In this document: piece by piece, positions 13,655 to 23,771 of the stretch
Layout of the letters: the number at the start of each line of letters is the position of its first letter
How positions within the stretch are numbered: position 1 is the first letter of the stretch
Origin: Hypsibius dujardini
Lineage: Eukaryota; Tardigrada; Eutardigrada; Parachela; Hypsibiidae
Assembly (NCBI GenBank): GCA_001579985.1
Contig: LRSR01004967.1
Location: forward strand, 1 to 23,771
DNA: 23,771 nucleotides
Direction: 5' to 3'
Made by a program: the position numbers and the translations under genes
The notes under the pieces: generated by a model
The model's database searches: none
Told to the model about the DNA's origin: nothing
The model's input: the letters and a program-made list of their open reading frames with translations, nothing else

Positions 13655-15689
13655 TTACATTCGCCCACGTCCTTCAAGGATGTCCTTCGCTTCGTTGACC
13701 TTCGCAGCCAGGTACGGCGATCCACCTGCATGGGAAAACGCTGACCCCAATTGAATGTCAATTCATACTAGCTTGCGAATTTCATACCAAAATCGGTCCG
13801 TATCCCGTACTTAAACAACAAAGATGTTAATAATAGTACGTACCTCTGTCAGGATGATTGATGACCATCAACTTTTTGTAAGCCTGGCTAATCTTCAATC
13901 GTGGTGAGGCTGGACTAAAGGGAGGAAAGAAAACTACAATACGAGACACACGTTACAAATACCATATGCAGGCTAGAGGGTCTTTTATGACTAAAGGAAC
14001 AAGCGTTTTTATATTATTTACAGAAAATCGACTGCCAACAGCTAACTTTACTGTTGTACCTGATTCCAAGTATAAGACTAGCTTCCCGTTTATCCATCTT
14101 CGCGTCGAAGCCGCCCTTGTAGTACCGAGCGTTGGACACGGCACTCAGCGACGGTATCCGGATGGCGCTCTGCAGCCGAGTAACCAGAGGACCACCATAT
14201 CTCGCCAAAATTCTTCCTGAAGCAAAATGTTCCTACGTGCATTTTTGCGCCTCAATATTATAATACAAACTAATCGGGCAGAGGAAATAAGTGGAATACT
14301 TTTATTATAAGTTACGAAAATATACTTGAGGATTACGAAATAGTTATGCTCAAAATTATTATTAACAAAATGGTAAATATCCAAATATCCAAATATCCAA
14401 ACGCGATTTACCGGCAGTGGGAACGAAAATTATCAGCGCCACTTTTCTACGTAATGCCGGTAATTGGTGCTATTAAAATCCGTCATAGGTCTCTAGACAG
14501 CCATGTACAGACAATGTTTCTTTCCTTTTAGGCCTTAAAAATTCTAGTGCCTACCGGATTCCGGGCACAAATTGCTACGGTCAAGAATTTTTGTCAAATT
14601 ATTTGGATTGTTTTTGGTCTTTTTCAACGTCCTATTCCATCAAATTAATCGATTGATTGATGGATCCAGCAGAATATAAAGCGCGATTTGTTTCGTTAAC
14701 TGGCTCATTCTTTTGTAAACACGACTGACAAGGGAAGCGAACAGTAGTTGACACGCCGATCTGTCTGAATGTTTTTGTTCAAATATTGGACTAAATTAAT
14801 AGATTTTAGCAAAAAATTTCATCTGCAAACGAGCTCTGGTTTGAGCGGGAGAAAATTCGGAAGTTCCCCGATGGCTCCGCGGGTTCCCTATTCAAGTCAA
14901 CCGTTGATTGTTTGATTTATGCTCTAGCAAAACTCAATTTAATTTTTTTTACTACTCTAACCCACACAAACGTCGTCTTTTGAAAACGTTCGATTCAAAG
15001 ATTTAAACACTCTTCCACTCCAAATTCGATTTGAAATCGATTGACATCAGCAGAATCGTTTTTGGATGACAGGGGGCGGAACTATGGATCATTTCTGCAA
15101 CGTCACTCGGAAGCCTGGATTGAAACTAGCCCATAACTCCGCCCTCTGGCATCTAAAAACGATTCTGCTGATGTCAATCGATTTCAAATCGAATTTGGAG
15201 TGGAAGAGTGTTAAAAGCTTTGAATCGAACGTTTTCAAAAAACGACGTTTGTGTGGGGTAGCGTGGTAAAAAAATTAAATTGAATTTTGCTAGAGCATAA
15301 ATCAAACAATCAACGGTTGAATTGAATGGGAAACCCGTGGAGCCATCGGGGAACTTCCGAATTTTCTCCCGCTCAAACCAGAGCTCGTTTGCAGATGAAA
15401 TGTTTTGCTAAAATCTATTAATTTAGTCCACTATTTGCAAAAAAAATTTAGAAAGATCGGCGTGTCGACTACCGTTCGCTTCCCTTGTGAGATTTTCAGA
15501 GCCTGAAAATGCGAAAATTGTCAGCACTTGACTGTCCAGAGACTAAGAATTAAAACTGATTTCAGTAACACTTGACTTATTTATTGATTGCCCCGATCTA
15601 TGATTTAGTAAAAAAATTTAACAGCAGATCTTACCGGAAAATCCGACTGCTGCCATGGTTAGTCCAGCCACAACAACATTCGTGGCCAT
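13655..15689 (-). CDS. DNAJC19: DNAJC19/TIM14 (Pam18) mitochondrial import J-protein, 4 exons
   Basis: Exons on the minus strand are 15689-15635, 14216-14060, 13914-13844 and 13725-13655 (TAA), giving 117 residues, the usual length of the family. The protein stimulates mitochondrial Hsp70 in the TIM23 import motor at the inner membrane. An N-terminal hydrophobic segment (about residues 2-18, TNVVVAGLTMAAVGF) is followed by a matrix-side linker and a C-terminal J-like domain. The domain shows KREASLILGIS, the HPD motif at 91-93, the GGSPYLAAKVNEAKD signature and a short C-terminus. All four exons have good GT-AG borders and matching phases. Intron 1 (1,418 bp) contains the 764-bp foldback element at 14727-15490. 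The gene is divergent from RPL10, whose start codon lies 858 bp away. A second in-frame Met is residue 12, but ATG 15689 keeps the full membrane segment. Confidence 0.95.
14377..14401. repeat. ATATCCAA tandem repeat in DNAJC19 intron 1
   Basis: Three copies of the 8-base unit AATATCCA lie in tandem within intron 1 of the DNAJC19 gene. Confidence 0.8.
14727..15490. mobile_element. Large snapback (foldback) element in DNAJC19 intron 1
   Basis: The left arm (14727-15087) and right arm (15131-15490) are near-equal in length, about 360 bp, and are reverse complements with over 90 percent identity by eye. Only about 43 bp separates them (15088-15130). The longest shared blocks run through the CGAGCTCTGGTTTGAGCGGG region and the CAAATTCGATTTGAAATCGA region. 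The ends are GACAAGGGAAGCG (left) and CACAAGGGAAGCG (right, reverse complement). No transposase or other credible frame is inside; the open frame at 15066-15269 is just an arm being read. The element is in an intron, so the DNAJC19 precursor RNA would fold into a long double-stranded hairpin. Confidence 0.85.
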
Positions 15690-16547
15690 GATCAGTGGAT
15701 TTTCTCCGGAATGTAAAAAAATTCTCCGATTTTAAGGTTGTCCAATTCGCTTGTGAAAATAATCGCTGACAATTTCACTGAAAAATTAAATATCGAGGTG
15801 ATTAAATAGGCATGGATACGGTTTCAGCCCGTCTTCTTTCCTATAACACAACGCCAGATACCTTCGAAAGCACACACAAAAATCAGTTATTACTTACGTT
15901 GGTCAAATTTTAAAGTTTGTCTGAATGACAGATGGAACAGAATTGTAAACAAGTGTCATGACGAGGATGGAATGACTGAGCAGATTCCGCGGCTGACGAC
16001 ATCACACACAATTGTTACACCTGATTACTAGCACGAATCCCGACCTATATTATTCGTCAAAAAATAAAGAAATAAAAATAATACACATGTATGCCCATCT
16101 ATTTCGGAATCGGGAGTGGGGATACGAGTTTTCTTGACCGGAAGGTCCGGTGCCGCTCCATGGAAAATAAGAACGTCAGGAAAATAGGAAATTAGGAACG
16201 ACGACAGCAGCGCCACCTCGTACCGATGACTCGAATCACATGGAGAATACCGCAAATCATTCTGACTCGACTCATCGGACTACCGCGTGACTCCGACAAA
16301 CGCACGCTCACTGTAAATGTGGCGAGCTCGGCGGACTCATTTCACACAAGGCAAGAATTCCTTTTCCGGAAGGTCTTTCTGAGTCGTTTTCGCCATCTTC
16401 CCACGGTACGTCCTCCGATATCAAACTCACTTATAATTCCCCATCCATTTCCACATTGGAAACCGTGTCTGCGCGGACCAATCTGACAATTTTTTATTTT
16501 TCTCCGCAGGATTTGCTTGATTAAGAAAGTCTTCTGAAGCGCTCAAA
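15690..16547. promoter_or_regulatory. Shared divergent upstream region of DNAJC19 and RPL10
   Basis: DNAJC19 starts leftward at 15689 and RPL10 rightward at 16548, so the 858 bp between them must hold both promoters. The RPL10 side contains a probable 5' UTR exon and intron (separate entry). No convincing TATA box was identified for either gene. The interval contains no supported coding exon; the frames at 16028-16255 (minus) and 16226-16486 (plus) look like chance. Confidence 0.6.
16370..16547 (+). other. RPL10: RPL10 5' UTR: probable non-coding exon, 104-nt intron and leader of exon 2
   Basis: A strong donor CACG|GTACGT ends a candidate leader exon at 16405. A strong acceptor TTTTTCTCCGCAG ends at 16509, leaving a 38-nt leader (16510-16547) before the ATG. 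The candidate start region contains pyrimidine runs (TTCCTTTTCC near 16359-16368 and TCTTTCT near 16374-16380). These are of the kind expected for the 5'-terminal oligopyrimidine tract of ribosomal protein mRNAs, which links their translation to growth signalling. The exact transcription start is not determined. Confidence 0.55.
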
Positions 16548-18319
<1,772 letters not shown>

Positions 18320-19011
18320 AAATTTACACCGTCTCTTTTGCCCGTTCTGAACAGCCGTGGCAATATCCGGCCTGGTTTTTTGCACGAGAAAGTCCAGTTT
18401 CGAGTGGAAGAAAAATCCAAATGAAAATCACCCAGCCGACTCGAAGTTTAGACTACCTTTGCAATCATATACTTTTGTTCGATTGTCTGAGCGGACTAGA
18501 GAAAGACAGACAGAAAAGCTGATAACATGGATAGACAGACAAATAGGTAGACAAACCGATATATGGCAGAAAGGCAGACGTGAAGGGACAGTCAGACCGG
18601 CATGTATGAAGAGAAGCGACAGACATTATACACACCACTTCTACCAATATATACATTTACAGTCATGAATGAAGCTACTGGAACGCGGAACTTCGAGCTT
18701 TGAAATTTACTTTCCGACCATAATAGTACTGAAAATTGAGGGAAGTCTTTGGACTATCATGCTGTCATGCACAGACTCACGCATCGTGTACGGCTTTCGG
18801 CAAACATTAAATGTATTCAATTTATATCTCTACGGATTGCCAAAGAATTTGAGACACATTATTGTCAGAGCAGGACGACAAGTACACGTAATAAGAATCT
18901 TCAGACATCCGTAAGGAGTCAGAGAGTCCTTGTGTCCCCAGTTGCTTTACACAGTGCGCAGGTACTTGAAGGTATTCGGGACGAGCGTAGTGGCTCTTTT
19001 GGGAAGATTTG
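18320..19011. other. RPL10 3' flank and convergent intergenic region
   Basis: This region separates the convergent 3' ends of RPL10 (plus) and the PDE9A-like gene (minus). It holds the RPL10 3' UTR and a degenerate CAGA/GACA tract at about 18501-18610. No AATAAA signal or conserved coding exon was identified. The open frames at 18277-18522, 18357-18668 and 18749-19063 have low-complexity or unrecognised translations. Confidence 0.4.
18501..18610. repeat. Degenerate GACA/CAGA repeat tract 1
   Basis: Imperfect GACAGACAGA-type units are mixed with GATA, AGGTAG and CGGCAT variants. The tract lies about 180 bp after the RPL10 stop codon. Confidence 0.7.
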
Positions 19012-22000
19012 TCAAGCTACTATGGACCCTCTTTTGTCGGGCGGAGTGGCATGGGCTTTCTGAAAAATTAACAGACAAACGTGGGGTTAGGTACAATACG
19101 GTGTGAGATCGGATGGACGAACAGACGGGCAAACAGACAGAAAAACCGACGGAAAGAGTCAGATTAACTCACAGATAGAGAGATAGACAGGCAGAAAGAT
19201 AGAGACAGACAGCTCAGACAAATAAACAGACAGCTCAGACAAATAAACAGACAGATCAGCAGATCGAAAAAGACAAATCAACTGACAGACAGACATATTA
19301 ACTGACAGACAGACAATCAGGCAGATAGTTCGACAAGCAGTCGGCAAACAGAGATAGAGAGTCGCGGACTATAGAGGCAGACATATGCATACAGGCAGAT
19401 AACAAGCACGCATTCAAACACCACTTTTTTTAGGTGGTCGAGAGAAAGTGAAAAATGAATTTTATGCTAAAATTAGAATCTCTTGCAACCGTAACAAGCA
19501 GTTCACCTTTGCGTCGTCCTCCAGCTTCATCCGTTCATAATGATGCTGCGCCTGGCGGAGCGACTCGACCATGGTGCCGTCGATCTGCGGGAAGAGTCGT
19601 GCCACCGCGTCGAACAGCGGCACGAGCACGAACTTGATGAAGCCAATTTGAGCAGTGGGTTTGGTGACTTTCTCACGGTCCATGAAGGGGGCAACGGGAA
19701 GACCTTCGGCTTTCTCACGGTCTGACTGATTAAAGTACTCCTCCAGCAAGCAGTCCAACCACGGCTCCGACTCCGCCATCGGACGCACCTCGTTCGAGAT
19801 ATCGCAGCACTTGATTAGTATCATCTTCAGCTAAAAAATAAGACAAGAACAGCCGTTCGTTTGGCAGTCAGGAAAAAATGATCTGGAATTTTCGTAGAAC
19901 ACCGGACCTGAGAGTTCCACAATTCGTTTCGCAGAAAGGCTTTACTTGCACTGAAAACTCTGACTCGTCAACTAAAGTTATAATACTACATTTTATTTTT
20001 TATTACTATTCTTTTCTATGAATTCTCTATCTTGTCTTGTTGAGGATCAAAAACATGATTCACATCTGCTTAGCCTTGTTATATAAATGAACATGTGTTT
20101 TAATTTTCATGTACGCCTTCTTTACCGTTACTCTCCCCTAACCGAACAGACACACACATCACACACGTCGACTCTGGACATGTGCGTGCGAAACATGCCC
20201 CGCCCTTACCGCGGTGATGTGATCCTCGGATTTGTAGTCAAAGTGGTCGACGTTCACCTTGAACTTCTCCAGGATCTCCGCGTGACGCGCCATATCCGTG
20301 GCCAGGATCAGCGCGATGATGCCGACTCGCACGCGGTTAAAGTCCACGTCGCTGACGTTGCCGAAGATGTTGCACTCGGGCTGTGAGAGGATCTGGAAGC
20401 ACACAGCGGCGTGGTGGTTCTCCAGCGGAGACTGGTCGTTATACCGGATCGCCAGTTCCGTCTTGGCGTTGATTTGATACCTATGTACAGTAAATAAGGA
20501 ACAAACATGTAAGACAAGCAGGGGAGAGAGGAGGAAAATAATTCATTAAATTTACATGCTCGTGGGCATTGCAGAGTTATAAATATATACGCCCGTGTCT
20601 GTTTATTACCGCCGGTAAGGTTGGCATTTTAAATTTACACGATTTGCCGGGGTAGGAATGTATGTCTATAATTGACCTATGCCTCGGGACAACAAGATCT
20701 CTGAGGTCATCGAGAGTAGCCAGAAATAGATAGACAGGAAGTGGGTTGGGTTCCGCAAATGGTGACCTGCGGGGGAAGGGGTAGTGATTGTCTTATTTGA
20801 ACTCTAATAATTTTAACTGTAAATATTTTGAACGCATCGAAATATACTCATTATGTCAAAGCCAGAAATTTAAGTTTTGACAATGTGTAATTAAAATCAG
20901 GGACTCGTAATCTCGCCTAAAATATTTAAGATTGGTGTGAAAATAGTAGTGTAGAAAATTGTACACATTAGTGCAGTCGGCAATCCAGGACATCCGTAAT
21001 CAGTGACAATCTAGGACAGTGTCGTCATGTCGAAATGGTTAAAATATGAATGGTTGTGGTATGCGTAACATTTCACTGCGATTATAAGTGACCGAAAAAC
21101 CGAAAAAATGCTGGCTGAATTTGTACTGTACTGCCACGATTTTAAGGATGGGTTTAGCCCCGCCCACCCCTGATAGACTGTACGTGACGTCACGGATTCG
21201 CTTCCGTTCATCAACGGTCGTATTTCGACCCGCCAAGAGCGCATTGAAACCAGTGAACACAAGCTGGACCGGGGGGGGTCGATAATTTACTTGTAGGGCA
21301 AAAAACCCACCCTTAAAATCGTGGCAATACAGTACGCAAGGTATATCAACTTCGTTTGGGATCGAATTAAATTAAATTAAATGTACAGCATGCATCCATT
21401 CACCAGGACCGGTGCGAAAGTATTTGTTTTGCTTTTTATGCTAAGCATGATATGTTCACACCTCAAACTCCCAAACTGATTAGTTGAATATTAATCTTGG
21501 TGTACAATTTGTTTTCCAATTTGTTTCTTAAGAAACAAACGGTGGGATAAATAGTGCTTGGTACAAGAAGCATTCAACAAATTTCCGTTGAGTACTAACA
21601 CACTAATGATGGCTGATTTCACGTTGAACTACACAAGTCAAATGGCTCCCTGAATGTTTTTATCTTTGTTTGTCAGCAGTAGGAGGCCCCTTTGGTTATG
21701 GAGAGTACACACACAGAACTTTCATCTGTATCTGCACCGCTACCGGTAAAACTTACGCATTATTATAGCCGGGATGGTCTAAATCGTGACAGATACAGGC
21801 GGTGATGAGGAGGCCCAGATTGAACCGCGACATCTTCTCCTGCAGGTTGCACAGGTGGATCATGCCGTACATCATTTGGGTGACGCAGAAGCAGTGCCGG
21901 AAGTTGTGGAAGGGATTATTGCGGTAGTTGTGCTGGATGCACAGCTGCAACGAAAGTGTCAGGATAAATCTTTTTTTCTTCTTCATTGTGGAAAAGATAC

Positions 22001-23492
22001 GCTTTTTTTCAACCGATTTGATTAACTTGGGTGTGCCTTTGATGAGGAGAAAACAGTTACCTACCACGATGGAATTTATGGATTATTTGCAATTATTGTT
22101 GTTAATTGAAAGCGTTACCGAAAACTGGCAGCAGACACTGTCTATTTTTATCGGCCATTTTTTTACAACCCGTATTCTATACCACAGCTATTTGTCTGCT
22201 TTGAAGACGATGAGAATTTGGAACATCTCTCGCTTAGGGTTTTTAAAAAGGTCATCGAATGCCGGAATCGTCCATCGCCCATCTCATTGCTCAGTGGCAC
22301 ACAAACACTCATCGGTCAGTACGGCTAAAAATACTATTTCCTCAAGGACCACATGCCGGGAAACCGGCACATACTACTTCGTGATTGAGCGACAAATCAT
22401 GCCAAACTGAGGCCCTTGAATTTTGCCGAACCGCGCGCGGCCTCGATCACGCACCTCATCAAATCTCAAGAAGGGCGGAAGTGGCCCTTCAGTATATATG
22501 TGCACTATATGTATGTGGTGCAAATATTCCAGAAAATCATCATCATCCATCGACACGCACACACCGTCGTCGTTCCTCTACATAACCTCACGCATTAACA
22601 AAACGAACAAATACATCTATTAGAACAAAGCGGCAGCGCAGGGCATAGAATTTATGAGGTCTTACCTACCACCCTTTTATTCGGCATTGTATTTGTATCG
22701 GGTTCTCAATCCATCATCTAACCTCTACTCTCATACAAACATGCAAACCCCCTATCAACCCCGAAACCCATTTTTCACCTGCCTTTCCTCCCTTTCTCCG
22801 AGTCCTTTCACCCTTTTTCTATGTATATATACACATGTGCAGCCCTCCACTACATTTTACGATAAGTGTAATTAAACCCCGGCTCACCGGGTAAGTCACG
22901 GAAAAAAGAGCCCTTTATAGAAGAGAACTGCACAGTCAAATGGAGCCTGTTTTCTGCGAAACATTGTGAGCCGTGATCCTGGACAGTATTCCTATAATCC
23001 CCCTATACCTGCTAGCATCCATCCGGAAATGGGAAAAACAAATATATGACGGGGCTTAATGGGAAGCAGTCACACATCTCCTACACCACCATAGACATAC
23101 AACAAAATATACCAAATATAAGGCACGACTCATATACAAACACAAATTCCGCTGTTGAAGACACTGCAAAAGCCAGCGGCTTTTTATTTAATTAATCCCC
23201 TGTCTATGTATCATCCACTGAGCCACGGGATGTGAGGTTTACATTTTCTAGATTATTTGAAGCTTAATTTTGAATCCCTCAAGCTACTGAATGTGGTGGC
23301 TATATATGTGATACTGTAGGGGTGTAATGTAAGAGGAAGATGCACAGGAATATATATATGGCTGGAAGCCTGGAATGTTTTAGGGCGGGCTGGATTTCCA
23401 CTTACCAGCCACCTTTTCAGCGTAATGGGGTTCATGTTGAATTCGTGGACGAGTCCCAGCTCGTGGTACATGTGTTCCAACAGACTTAACAT
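19012..23492 (-). CDS. PDE9A: PDE9A-type cyclic-nucleotide phosphodiesterase, partial (5' exons beyond window)
   Basis: Exons on the minus strand: 23492-23406, 21944-21757, 20480-20210, 19830-19507 and, tentatively, 19059-19012 (TGA). Together they give 305 residues and lack the N-terminus. PDE9 enzymes hydrolyse cGMP with high affinity. Family signatures seen: [13 protein letters not shown] at the start; metal-site blocks HNFRH (42-46) and HDLDHPGYN (from 82); [21 protein letters not shown] with the metal aspartate at 192; and TAQIGFIKF with the substrate-purine glutamine at 243. All three inner introns have matching phases. At the 3' end there are two options. Splicing at AAG|GTGAAC (19507) to TAATTTTTCAG (19060) adds a hydrophilic 15-residue tail. 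Reading through adds a hydrophobic tail ending at 19462. The spliced form is preferred because of its strong acceptor and tail character. No upstream exon was found between 23493 and 23771. Confidence 0.93.
19066..19400. repeat. Degenerate GACA/CAGA repeat tract 2 with local tandem units
   Basis: A long run of ACAGACAG-type units carries many substitutions. Inside it are cleaner higher-order tandems: a 21-nt unit beginning CAGACAGCTC, twice at 19206-19247, and a 20-nt unit beginning AACTGACAGA, twice at about 19280-19319. On the minus strand the tract is pyrimidine-rich (CTGT/GTCT). It would lie within the last intron of the PDE9A-like gene under the preferred model. Confidence 0.8.
21121..21340. 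mobile_element. Short MITE-like inverted-repeat element in a PDE9A intron
   Basis: About 38 bp at 21121-21160 (containing CCACGATTTTAAGG and GGGTTT) match the reverse complement of about 21298-21337 with few mismatches. The sequence between contains GCCCCGCCCACC, a perfect TGACGTCA palindrome at about 21185 and a run of eight G. It lies in the 1,276-bp intron 20481-21756 and contains no credible gene. Confidence 0.75.
21945..23405. other. PDE9A-like intron, no further feature recognised
   Basis: This 1,461-bp intron separates the exon ending LKRWL from the exon starting LCIQHNYRN. It is GC-poor with CT-rich patches near 22700-22830. Open frames on both strands (for example 21928-22410) were examined and show no domain or conservation hint. 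No tRNA, snoRNA or miRNA-type hairpin could be supported. Confidence 0.5.
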
Positions 23493-23771
23493 CTGCGAAT
23501 AAAAAAGACATGTAATGGTATATAGTTGATGTTAATAGTGCATTCTATACCCGTATGTCGTAGTTGTGAGAGGTTCTATATGGGTTCACGTGAAATATTG
23601 ACTCCCATTTTTTACACATCACCGAAATGTTTCGAGAATGTTATTTGTCGATTTCTTTGACAAAAAAAATGTTAGTCCTGTTATGTTAATTCTGTCTTTG
23701 CATATTTTGAATCTTAACAGGAGAACGTCCATAATCATGTCACGTCATCAAAATTTCAATAAATCCCAAAA
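23493..23771. other. Upstream intron of the PDE9A-like gene to window edge
   Basis: Sequence upstream of the acceptor TTATTCGCAG at 23493-23502. No exon matching the N-terminal part of the phosphodiesterase was seen, so the gene must continue past the right edge. Confidence 0.5.

Noticed and set aside
13510-13761. 83-codon minus frame overlapping the last DNAJC19 exon
   Set aside because: Out of frame with the conserved J-domain; a shadow of exon 4 plus 3' UTR.
15066-15269. 67-codon open frame in the snapback element
   Set aside because: It is simply the palindrome arm and spacer being read through; no transposase-like content.

Overview
The window is from the nuclear genome of a multicellular animal. 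Its genes are cut by many GT-AG introns, most about 60-1,650 bp, in ancient metazoan families, and the GC content is moderate. Nothing bacterial, no rRNA or tRNA gene and no CRISPR array was seen. The species cannot be fixed from sequence alone. The intron-rich genes and the hydrophilic orphan protein would fit a small invertebrate such as a tardigrade, but that is a guess.

Five multi-exon protein-coding genes can be assembled, plus one weaker model. (1) Plus strand, 1563-7168: a three-KH poly(rC)-binding protein (PCBP / Drosophila mub type) in eight coding exons, two of them only 24 and 33 nt. (2) Plus, 7843-8892: a leucine-rich orphan protein; the large exon is clear, the 3' exon is tentative. 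(3) Minus, 12188-10319: a 389-residue charged, probably disordered protein in two exons, family not recognised. (4) Minus, 15689-13655: the mitochondrial import J-protein DNAJC19/TIM14 (Pam18), four exons. (5) Plus, 16548-18319: ribosomal protein uL16 (RPL10), five coding exons plus a probable 5' UTR exon. (6) Minus, entering from the right edge at 23492 and ending near 19012 (or 19462): the catalytic domain of a PDE9A-type cyclic-nucleotide phosphodiesterase; its 5' exons lie outside the window.

Layout: 1-1562 is pyrimidine-rich upstream/5' UTR sequence of the KH gene. From 7.2 to 16 kb lies a looser region full of inverted repeats: about 8843-9262, 9667-10115, 12938-13382 and the very large 14727-15490, the last inside DNAJC19 intron 1. 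DNAJC19 and RPL10 are divergent and share an 859-bp upstream region. From 18.3 to 19.5 kb the DNA is rich in degenerate GACA/CAGA repeats. A further short inverted-repeat element (about 21121-21340) sits in a PDE9A intron.

The conserved genes do separate housekeeping or signalling jobs (RNA binding, mitochondrial protein import, translation, cyclic-nucleotide hydrolysis) and do not form a pathway. The most novel material is the set of inverted-repeat elements, which share end or internal motifs, and the two orphan proteins.
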